Shown in pieces: positions 56,141 through 64,000 of a DNA stretch of 64,000 nucleotides. This DNA is from Madurella fahalii. Its lineage: Eukaryota; Ascomycota; Sordariomycetes; Sordariales. The position numbers were made by a program, and so were the translations under genes. Location of the stretch: contig CM056875.1 of assembly GCA_029876055.1 (NCBI GenBank), positions 62,001 through 126,000 on the forward strand. The letters are read 5' to 3'. The notes below the pieces were generated by a model. That model ran no database searches. It worked only from the letters and a program-made list of their open reading frames with translations, and was not told the DNA's origin. Numbering within the stretch: the first letter of the stretch is position 1; the number at the start of each line of letters is the position of its first letter.

Positions 56141-56995
56141 GATGGGCAAAGGATGTCAATTGGGTCAGCGGGGAGTCGAACTTGTCAAGAACGAGAGGTG
56201 CAGAAAATATATGCAGTGATAGAAATTTAAGAGGGTGAGCGAAGCTCTTTAAGAAGGTTTGAAAGAAGCTTGGAAGGTCGAGTTACTGCCACCGGACGCG
56301 GGGCTGCTTTGAGTCACCGCCCGTTTATTTTTCCCTGGGGATGGAAAATCAGGCCCTGCCGCCACCGATTCAATGGCAGGCGCCACCGCCCGAGCGTCCC
56401 GCAAACCCCACTTGCTGCGTCAGACCCTTGCAGGTTGACAGTGGGGCATTGGCGATCCGACCCACTACTGCAGGACGGGATGGGTGAAGACTCGGTCGCT
56501 GTAGGCTTCATGTTCCTTTGGCGCGAGAATTACGTGTACGTCGAGTTCAGATGGCTGTAAATCATGGCTGGTATGTCACGCAAACAAATTGAACCCCGCG
56601 GTACACCATGGCTGGGCGAGCCACGCAAGCAACTTAAACTTTGTTCCCTATCGGAAGAAAAATAAAGCAGCACACTTCGACGTTTCACGACTACATGTGC
56701 GGGAAACGCCGTTTCCCGGTAAGGTTCGTCAGCTGGGTTACACAACATAAACCACTGACCACTCACGGTATCTCTGTCAGACAGGAAGTTTGGCAGAAGG
56801 ATCATCGGATGAGGCCAGCAATATAAAGACCAAACGCCAAGGGGCGAGTTAGTGGAACCTTCAAGGCGCACTTTATTGGGTATCTGAAAAGTCTAAACAA
56901 AGCAAAAGTACCGTCATCCTGCCCTAAACTGGTGAGTAGCTGGGTGGCGGCGGCATCGAAAACAGGCATGTGGAGTTTGGTTGACTAAGCCGCCT
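56141..56995. other. Intergenic region
   Basis: Upstream region of tryptophan synthase and 3' flank of PRM1. Beyond the CPC1-type site, nothing is recognised. Confidence 0.5.
56310..56316. promoter_or_regulatory. CPC1/Gcn4-type element TGAGTCA
   Basis: TGAGTCA matches the TGASTCA consensus bound by CPC1/Gcn4 bZIP activators. It lies about 170 nt upstream of the tryptophan synthase ATG. Amino-acid biosynthetic genes of filamentous fungi are induced through this site under cross-pathway control. Confidence 0.55.
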
Positions 56996-59119
56996 CTAGC
57001 GGTCAAGGTCCTCCATTTCCGGATGACTGCTTTTCCGGGCATGCGACGGCCACCTCGCCGGCCCTGTCCTACCCCTCTTCACGCTGCCAGCATAAACCTC
57101 ATCCTGGCTAAAGCTAGAGTCATCGTCTCTTACGGACCCTTTGATACCATACTGCTCCCCACCTTCGGCTCGTGTCTTTTCCTTCTGCGCCGCACCAACC
57201 AGGGCCCGAACAACCCCGATGAGGACGATGATGACGTACACCAGGAGCAGGGCCGTCGAGATGAGCGCCTCCTGAACGAGGCCACTCTGCAGCTTGTTGA
57301 TGACGTAGTTCACCGCTGAGGTGATCTCGTCTGTGGTAACGCTCGCTGGGGAGGCGAGGAAACTGGTAAGGTCGCTGTCGCCATTGACACTATCATTGGC
57401 GCCTTGCGAGAAGAGGTCGTTGGCAAACAGCGGCAAGCTGACGCGCGCGTTCTCATGAACCCAAGTGAGGCCCTCCTGGATCGTCTCGATCTTTCTTGTG
57501 ATCAAGCAACCCACGAGACTGCGAGCTGTGTTGAGTAGGATGGTGTCGTCGAAGACGGCTGTGATGGCCTTGTCGATCTCTGCGTCGAACGTATTCAGGG
57601 TGTCGTTGACAGCCGAAGTGGCGTTGTGTACCCAGCCGAAGACTTCGTCGTTGATGTCGTTCTGAAGATCAAGAATAGCCCCGTTCGCATCGTCCGCCCA
57701 GTTTGTCGACACTTGCTTGAGTGTCCCGACAACGTCTTCGGCAAAGTTGCCGACCTGGCCGGCTAGCGCTGGAGCCTCCTTCTCGATGGACCGCAGCAGG
57801 ATCACCTGGCACAGGCAGGAAAAGAAACCGGCCATGGCAATCGAGAGAACGAAAAGCGCAGGCAACGAGGTCGAATACGCAACGGCCCACCGGGCCAGCA
57901 GATGGTTCTTGCCCTTGAACTTGGACGCAATCTTGACGCCAAATCCCGCCGACATGGGCCTCGACGCAAGGTATACGACATCCATCGGGTCGTAGCCCTG
58001 CTCCGTGAAAACCCTGGCGCGTTCCTTCTCTCTGCGCCACTTTCGGATCTCCAAGTAACCCATGCCCACAATAGCCAGGACTGCTAGGATGGGAATGACA
58101 ACCGCAAAAGCGATTTTTGCCTTGGCGACGATATCGAAGAGAGTGTTAAAGAAGTCGTTGAGGAACGAGTTGTTGGAGCAGAAAGACAGTGCCTGCTTCT
58201 GGGCGACAGGGAAGACGGATTGATCAAATTGGTAGGAGCCAAAAGTTGAGTTGATCTGCTCCCTGACGAAATTGAAGGGAATGGCGATGGCATTTTTTGC
58301 AAAGTTCTCGACCTGGTCGAAGTTTGGAATCGTCGTGTTCAGAGCCACCAGGTCCTGCACAAGGTCATCGGGGTTGATCTTGATATTCTTGAGGTCGTTG
58401 AGGTTCTTGGTAAGGTCGAGCGTTGGGATGTCACCCAGGCCAATGCCACTGATCAGATTGCTAAAATTATCAGCAAGGTTGTCTAGGCCACCCTGAACGG
58501 CGGAAACCGTGTCCGAGATTTGGCTGGTAATGGTCCCGATGGCGTCGTTCATGATCTTTGTGGCGCCCTCCACCACCTTGACGGAGAGATCTAAGCCGCT
58601 GTGGATTAAGGCCGTGACCACGCACACCCACGTCCCGACGTACATGTTGATGACGAAAAAGATAAGGTTCTCGACGCCCGTCAGGATCATCATAAGCACC
58701 TTCACCATCGCCGACACAGCAGCGTTGATGCCGTCAGAGGCGAGGGAGTTGACGCCAACCGAGAGGTAATGCGGCATGGATGCCATGGCACTGCCAACGT
58801 CCTCGACCTTGGTGCATGCGGACAGTGCCTTGACCTTTGCCTCTCCGATATCCTCGTTGAGGCTGCCAGTGAGAAGCACTACACGGACCAGGACCAGGAT
58901 CAGCAGCACGGTCCAGCGGTTGAACCATAGCTGTGATAACCTGGCCCGGAGTCCTAGATAAGGGGTGATGGCAGGTGAAGTGTGGACGTGGGGGCGAAGT
59001 TTCGGCGCGGATCTGGGCTCGTCATTGAGATCGACCATATTCCAGCTGTCAGCGTTTAGATTCGGTGGTAATGGCGGTACCGGGGGCACAGCCCCCGACT
59101 TCTTCTCGTCGAAGAACAT
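56996..59119 (-). CDS. PRM1: Plasma-membrane fusion protein PRM1
   Basis: Single exon of 707 residues. A Pro-rich cytosolic N-terminus (VPPVPPLPPNLNADSWNMVDLNDEPRSAP) precedes multiple transmembrane segments: near residues 68-88, 140-175, 340-365, 425-450 and 620-645. Two large extracellular loops have several N-glycosylation sites and conserved cysteines (ALSFCSNNSFLN, SLVGCLITRK). The layout and PYLGLRARLSQLWFNRWTVLLIL region are those of fungal PRM1, which acts at the plasma membrane in fusion of mating cells and, in filamentous fungi, germling fusion. The C-terminal tail is hydrophilic. No introns are needed. Confidence 0.95.
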   Translation of the reverse strand: MFFDEKKSGAVPPVPPLPPNLNADSWNMVDLNDEPRSAPKLRPHVHTSPAITPYLGLRARLSQLWFNRWTVLLILVLVRVVLLTGSLNEDIGEAKVKALSACTKVEDVGSAMASMPHYLSVGVNSLASDGINAAVSAMVKVLMMILTGVENLIFFVINMYVGTWVCVVTALIHSGLDLSVKVVEGATKIMNDAIGTITSQISDTVSAVQGGLDNLADNFSNLISGIGLGDIPTLDLTKNLNDLKNIKINPDDLVQDLVALNTTIPNFDQVENFAKNAIAIPFNFVREQINSTFGSYQFDQSVFPVAQKQALSFCSNNSFLNDFFNTLFDIVAKAKIAFAVVIPILAVLAIVGMGYLEIRKWRREKERARVFTEQGYDPMDVVYLASRPMSAGFGVKIASKFKGKNHLLARWAVAYSTSLPALFVLSIAMAGFFSCLCQVILLRSIEKEAPALAGQVGNFAEDVVGTLKQVSTNWADDANGAILDLQNDINDEVFGWVHNATSAVNDTLNTFDAEIDKAITAVFDDTILLNTARSLVGCLITRKIETIQEGLTWVHENARVSLPLFANDLFSQGANDSVNGDSDLTSFLASPASVTTDEITSAVNYVINKLQSGLVQEALISTALLLVYVIIVLIGVVRALVGAAQKEKTRAEGGEQYGIKGSVRDDDSSFSQDEVYAGSVKRGRTGPARWPSHARKSSHPEMEDLDR

Positions 59120-61946
59120 GGTGTTCGTCCAGGAGTCTTGTGAAAGTTTGGGGCCAGCCCAACGGTGTTGTTGCGGCTGTGGTTTGAGTATTGGTATCGT
59201 GAAATTATCGTTTAAACAATTAGCAAGTTTGTTGTTTCGGTGTAGGCCAGCTATGTTGAAGAAAGAAATAGAACAGAAAGGGAAAAGGACAGAAAGATGA
59301 GTGTCAAGAAAAAATATTCTTCATGATGTCTTATTGATGCATGACTCTATGAGTGAAAGAACCGGAGACGAGGCGGGCAAACAATAGGAAAAGGATGTGG
59401 AACAATGGAGTCAATCATCGGGGCTGGTGGCCACATTAAAAGCGACAACAGACAGTGCAAGGTGACAAGTCTGAACGTTGACCTCTTCTTTGTCCGGAGC
59501 GATCAAGACCATTCATTGCCGTGGGGCCGCTCAGCGAAGCGCTTGCCGCTAAACGCCCGGCGCCTCGCAGCCAGTCGCTTCTTTGTTCTGGGGGTCGCAA
59601 AGCGGCTCGCCAAACCCGCGTGCTCCGCGTGTGAGGCAACCAGCCAGAAGCCAAGAGCCGATATTCTGGGGCATCCGCTGTCCCTGTCGAGCATACTGCG
59701 TATTGAGCCATGAACCAGGCGAGCGACCACAAGGTTAAAAAGAGGGGACAGCGCCATCAACTGCCTCATTGAGCATCACGTCAAACTCGCGTTGAGGCAT
59801 GATTAGGGATCAGCATCTTTTTCCTCCCCCTGCAAGATCTTGATGTCGATGCGGTGGCTGCTATGTGGCTTCTTGATAGAGGAAGAATGATTGCAGTGAC
59901 GGTTTTCTGTTGATGGTCCTCTGGTGGACAAGCGAATTTGTGCATTTCGTGGGCTGGTTGTCTGAGGAACTGGGTCGGGTTTGGGATGATTGGCTCTCAG
60001 TCGCCAGGCACGGCGGCTGGCATGACCCCGCCTTCCGAACGAAGCGCTGCCAGCGAACGAGTGCAGAAATGCCAGTTTCAAAGTGTGGATCCTGCAGGAC
60101 AACGATGGTTTCTCAAAATAGCTAAACTCAAACCTGTGATTCAATGCAACACCAGAGGATGGCAGTGTAATGATTGTAAGGTCACCTGAACAAAAGTGTA
60201 ACGTGACTCGCCGATGGACACGTGTGAGAAGTCACCAAATGCCAACCCCAACCCTAAAAAAGATCAGAGTGCATTGCGCATTCTTTCTCCACCTATTGCC
60301 CAAATGCATCGTTGTCCGCAATGCCGTACAGGTACCCAATTTACACAGAATGAGCGGATGCAATCCAACCCAACGAACGCCAAGTCCTCCAGCGCGCAAA
60401 ATCGAAACCCAAAATAAGTCTGGCAACCGGGATATCTCGTCCATAATTCTCTTTCGCAACGCAAAATCCACCTCATCTGCCATCGCTTTTCGTCCTGGGA
60501 CCACCCCCTGATGGCCTATGCCTCTCAGGGACAAAATGTTCGCGCTTCGCGGTTCCCCATGTCATTTCCAGGACTTCCTGTCTGCGCTCCCCAGCCAATC
60601 TGCTTCGTTCGGCCTCCGCTTGCTTGCGCTCTTCCCTCCTTGCTCTGAGGGAGCGGAAGAGCATGCTGTGATTATGGCCCCTGATTAGGGTATTTAAAGG
60701 CGTAGACTTTGAATTTTTGAGGCCGCTCCGTTATCCTTGTTTGCAGGAGTTCTCCGGCGCCGGTATTGGTTGTAGAGGATTGGTGATGGAATGTTGCAAA
60801 ACTTTGCCACGATGTGTCTCTAAACGGCCGGTGACCTGCTATAGAAATCCACAAAATGAAAGCGACACGATGCCGGCAGAAGTGCTTCTCTGTCGCTGGG
60901 GAGGTGTTCATCTCCTAATTATATAGCTGACATCGACGTTAGCTTTGCGGCACAATTATGTGGTGTCGTGCTTATGTCTTCTGGTACTGCGTGCGAGGCT
61001 AATAAGGCCGCCCGCTAGGCCAACAACAGGGCGTTCTGGGTTCTGAGTCTGACCTCCGACACAGCCACCCGTTCGTGACTTGCTCACTTGGCTCCCTCGG
61101 TGGATAAGAGAGTCGCTGATCGTTATCATTTTCTTTTGAATGCATTCACTTCTACCGTTTCAGGAGGACTCCTGGTACATTCCGTGCTACACATCCTAAA
61201 TGCTGCATATTTTGCATCTGTCAATTATTAATTGCAAAAGAAATTCAGTGTCCGAAATTAAAAATTTCAAGTATTACTACACTTCAGACATTTGGAAGAT
61301 GAGAGAAGAGATTGGAGGCTTTACGTGAACGGCGCCAGCCATCTTGGCCATTCTACCCTCAATGGTTTTCTGGCTACAATGTCTGACAGCTTATAAGAAT
61401 ATCCTGAATACAAGAGCTTGAATTTCCAGAAAGATAACTCTCAGAAATTGCAACTAGCGGAGCTCGTTTAACTTTAGCTAGTGCGGTGTATGAGCAAGTC
61501 GACCTAAGCGCGAGATTTGGAGGGCTTACCCGCGAAGCAAAAGCAGCGAGGCCGAAACCAGATGTCTGCCGGAACACAACCAAAACGTCAAAACGTCAAA
61601 ACACGATTGCGTTATCTCCCAGACCGATTGGTGCATCGATAAGCTATTTTGCCGAGCATTATGTTACGCTAAAGACGGGAAGGGACGGTTGTAAGCGATA
61701 GGGGAGCTCGTGAGGTCTGGGTTAAAGATATGCGTACCGAGAACGTGAACGAGGGGAACGCATCGGCCGGATAATAGTCCAAAAATATCGGTAGTTGATC
61801 AATAGCCGTCATTCAGGGTCCAAGAGTCCAGGACCCCTATGTATACATCATGGTGGCTCCTGATGCCCTTTCCGTTCTGATTCCTCTTCCACACGCTCGA
61901 ATTAGGGTGCCTGGCAGGCTTAAGAACTACGAGAACATCAGCAACC
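59120..61946. other. Gene-poor stretch of 2.8 kb
   Basis: Apart from the tentative small frame at 60473-60664, no gene is supported. The part near 59500-59660 is GC-rich with open frames on both strands, but these have no domain. From about 61100 the sequence is AT-rich. No tRNA-like cloverleaf is recognised. Confidence 0.45.
60473..60664 (-). CDS. Tentative small basic protein
   Basis: 63 codons with highly charged, helix-forming composition (RARREERKQAEAERSRLAGERRQ) and GC-rich codons unlike the surrounding AT-rich DNA. A TTTAAATA lies about 25-35 nt upstream on the same strand. No family is recognised; it may be the first exon of a longer gene or chance. Confidence 0.25.
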   Translation of the reverse strand: MLFRSLRARREERKQAEAERSRLAGERRQEVLEMTWGTAKREHFVPERHRPSGGGPRTKSDGR

Positions 61947-62516
61947 ATGGCTCTCTCTCTCCACCCGCTTATCGACAACGGTATCACTAAAGGAGACCCT
62001 TCCTTTGCGGGAGGGAAGCTGCATTGCCTCTGCTCTAACAACCCGGTCGAGGTGACGCTCTCGGGCAATGTGGCGCACAATCACGCGTGTGGCTGTTCCA
62101 AGTGCTGGAAGCCAGCAGGCGCCCTCTTCTCCCTTGTGGCAGTCATCCCAAAGAGCCAACTATCCGTCACGGCCAACGCGGACAAGCTGCAGATCGTTGA
62201 CAACAGTGCCGCTATCCTCCGCTACGCTTGCAAAGAATGCGGCACGCATTTGTACGGACGCATCGAGAAAGAGCATGCCTTCCACGGCTTTGACTTTGTG
62301 CACATTGAGCTCTCGGACGAGAAGGGCTGGCAGGAGCCGCAGTTCGCCGCCTTTGTTTCGTCCATCATCGAGCAGGGGTTTGATCCCAAGCGCATGGATG
62401 AGGTGCGTGGCAAGTTCAAGAGTCTTGGCTTGGAGACCTATGATGCGCTATCACCACCGCTTATGGACGCGCTTGCCACCTGGACGGCTAAGAAGGCAGG
62501 GAAACTACCCGCATGA
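61947..62516 (+). CDS. GFA-domain protein, S-(hydroxymethyl)glutathione synthase-like
   Basis: Single exon of 189 residues, the normal length for fungal Gfa-type enzymes (about 190). The cysteines that bind structural and catalytic zinc in Gfa are present: KLHCLCSNN, HACGCSKCWKPAG and ACKECGTHLYGR. This family condenses formaldehyde with glutathione to S-hydroxymethylglutathione, the substrate of the class III alcohol dehydrogenase in formaldehyde removal. The enzyme role is disputed for bacterial Gfa, so activity here is inferred from family only. It is probably cytosolic. Confidence 0.9.
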   Translation: MALSLHPLIDNGITKGDPSFAGGKLHCLCSNNPVEVTLSGNVAHNHACGCSKCWKPAGALFSLVAVIPKSQLSVTANADKLQIVDNSAAILRYACKECGTHLYGRIEKEHAFHGFDFVHIELSDEKGWQEPQFAAFVSSIIEQGFDPKRMDEVRGKFKSLGLETYDALSPPLMDALATWTAKKAGKLPA

Positions 62517-62991
62517 GAGGTCTAAGGCTTTTATGACGGTTTGGAGGGAGCAGGGGTTTTGTTTGTATTCCTCACGTGCCATTACTTAGGAGCGGTCCTC
62601 GAATCAAATGTCCTTAACCAAGCGGTATGAAATTGAAGTGGTACATCGATCTAATCAGGTGGCTTGTGCCTCAACGGCCTACCTGCCTTGCCGCTAATCA
62701 ACTCCAAGACAGCATATGAGAAAGTTTAGCGATGGGTGCATGGCTGGGGCATGGCCCGGGTATTTGGTACATCGGGCTGGCGTGCAAAGCCGCGGATGAT
62801 TAACAAAGCCTCCAACAACTCAGAGACAGCGTCAACGGGTGTAAAGAGATACACAAATGACGAAGGGATAACGGCGCATTGGGAATGAAATATCCGCCTT
62901 CTTTTGATCTCGGACGCCGCAACGCCATGTAGAACTGATGTAAACGAACCCCTCCCGCCGATTACGCCTGGAGCTTATTATACGCGGAAGG
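62517..62991. other. Intergenic region between convergent genes
   Basis: 3' flanks of the GFA-domain gene (+) and the HAS1 gene (-). No gene is recognised. Confidence 0.5.
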
Positions 62992-64000
62992 TTATTTGCT
63001 GTGGGGGCCATTGCCCCCACCTTGCCGCGGCTGACTGCCGTACGCTCTCCTTGCTTGAGGCTTTTTATCCCGACTCAATCCTGCTGATAGCGTAATGTCG
63101 ACTCTGGGCGGTGTGGCGAAGCCAAAGCTCTGCCAAGTCTTGTTAGCCAAGGGTACATTGAGACAGCTGCGATGAGGGTCTCTCACCTTTGCCACCTTGA
63201 CCAAGTCAAGTTTATGGATATCAAAGACACTCCGAAGACTGTGAGAAGCGTAGGCGTGGAGGTAGGAACGGTAGCCGTCCTTGGCGCTTTGGTTGAGATA
63301 GTAATTGCTCCCAATGAGCTTCTCCAGCTGCGATTGAACATTGAGGATCTTGTTCTTGGGAAAATCGTACTCAACCACCGGAACCTTGGCGGCTTTGAGA
63401 TGGGCTAAGAAGCCAAGTTCGCTCGGTTGTAGGAAGAGCAGTGACCGGCCCTTGGTGTTGTTACCCCGCGCTGTCCGGCCGACACGGTGGATGTAGTCGC
63501 GCGGGTCATCTGGAGGATCGAACTGGACAATCCAGTCGACCTGCGGAATATCGAGGCCGCGAGCCGCGACGTCAGTGCAGATCAGCGTGCCCTGTTTGGC
63601 GTTGCAGAACTCGAAGAAAGTGTTGGTCCTCTTCTGCTGCTTCTGCTTTCCGTGGAGGTCGAGAACTTGCAAGTCAATGTACTGCAAAAGCTCGCTGTAG
63701 TACTTGACTGAATTGCACGACGAGAAAAAAACGATCACCTTCTTTTTAGACATCTTCTTGAGGAACGAAAAGAGCAGGAGGAAGCGCTTATCAGCATCGA
63801 CGACGACATATCCCTGATCAAGGCCTTCCACCGTGCTGAACTGCTTCTCCTCGTCGACATTGATGTAAAGGGGTCCCGGTCTTAAGGAGATTCTTGCGAG
63901 ATCCTCAACCTTTGTGGTCTGTGTAGCCGAGAAAAGCATCGTTTGCCGGTCATCCTTGGGGAGGATCTTGACGATTTGGCGCATTTCGTCTTCGAAGCCA
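62992..64000 (-). CDS. HAS1: DEAD-box RNA helicase HAS1, 3' part
   Basis: The gene enters from the right edge of the window; only the C-terminal portion is present (exons 64000-63187 and 63129-62992). It begins at GFEDEMRQIVKILP, just after the DEAD motif region, and includes SAT (motif III), DLHGKQKQQKRTNTF, the CTDVAARGLDIP and HRVGRTARG motifs (V and VI), and the HAS1/DDX18 C-terminal region SLRSVFDIHKLDLVKVAK/SFGFATPPRVDITL. The 57-nt intron (63186-63130) is divisible by three and free of stops, so an unspliced reading would insert 19 residues; the known junction VAK-SFGF shows it is spliced. It works in nucleolar 60S/40S ribosome assembly. Confidence 0.93.
   Translation of the reverse strand, partial: GFEDEMRQIVKILPKDDRQTMLFSATQTTKVEDLARISLRPGPLYINVDEEKQFSTVEGLDQGYVVVDADKRFLLLFSFLKKMSKKKVIVFFSSCNSVKYYSELLQYIDLQVLDLHGKQKQQKRTNTFFEFCNAKQGTLICTDVAARGLDIPQVDWIVQFDPPDDPRDYIHRVGRTARGNNTKGRSLLFLQPSELGFLAHLKAAKVPVVEYDFPKNKILNVQSQLEKLIGSNYYLNQSAKDGYRSYLHAYASHSLRSVFDIHKLDLVKVAKVRDPHRSCLNVPLANKTWQSFGFATPPRVDITLSAGLSRDKKPQARRAYGSQPRQGGGNGPHSK

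Noticed and set aside
63130..63186. 19-residue insertion in HAS1
   Set aside because: This is an intron whose length is a multiple of three and that lacks stops. The GT...CAG ends and the conserved VAK-SFGF junction show that it is removed.

Overview
This is a stretch of nuclear genome from a filamentous ascomycete, most likely a Sordariomycete and plausibly in or near the Sordariales/Chaetomiaceae. The evidence is: genes broken by short introns of about 50-80 nt with GT donors and CTRAY-type branch points; fungal-only families (PRM1, CFEM, AA13 starch LPMO with CBM20, GH5 mannanase, CorA-like membrane proteins, fused tryptophan synthase); GC-rich housekeeping genes; and long AT-richer gaps with degraded repeats. 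I assembled exon structures by hand from reading frame, splice motifs and family knowledge. None is backed by transcript data.

Layout. 0.2-3.7 kb: a membrane protein gene with a frameshift and a small decayed gene. 4.4-8.9 kb: an HSL-type hydrolase and a secreted M28 glutamate-carboxypeptidase-like peptidase (7 exons). 11-16.3 kb: a type II Golgi-type glycosyltransferase and an M13 neprilysin-like peptidase. 16.3-23.4 kb: gene-poor, with a small HsbA-like secreted protein and one copy of a dispersed repeat whose inverted partner lies at 10.4-10.8 kb. 23.4-28.8 kb: a secreted block with an AA13-CBM20 starch LPMO, a GH5 mannanase, a 63-residue Cys-rich protein and a 238-residue Cys-containing secreted protein. 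30-35 kb: an MFS transporter with a dileucine sorting signal and a secreted bicovalent-flavin oxidase. 35.5-41.2 kb: CorA-like membrane protein, F-box protein, second MFS transporter. 42.3-44.1 kb: a 546-residue secreted protein with three repeats that looks like several genes until its introns are resolved. 45.3-47.8 kb: zinc alcohol dehydrogenase and a CFEM protein. 49-64 kb: mostly conserved housekeeping genes (mitochondrial aspartate aminotransferase with a 3-nt micro-exon, unnamed conserved protein, mitochondrial bL28, tryptophan synthase, PRM1, GFA-domain enzyme, 3' part of HAS1).

The left 48 kb is an accessory, secretion-rich region (peptidases, polysaccharide-active enzymes, small Cys-rich proteins, transporters, redox enzymes). 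The right 15 kb is core genome. No backbone enzyme of secondary metabolism is visible (no PKS, NRPS or terpene synthase). I saw no tRNA, rRNA, CRISPR or intact transposon. The points most worth checking are the 3-nt micro-exon, the three-repeat secreted protein and its single-repeat relative, and a set of introns whose only in-frame acceptor is AAG or GAG.
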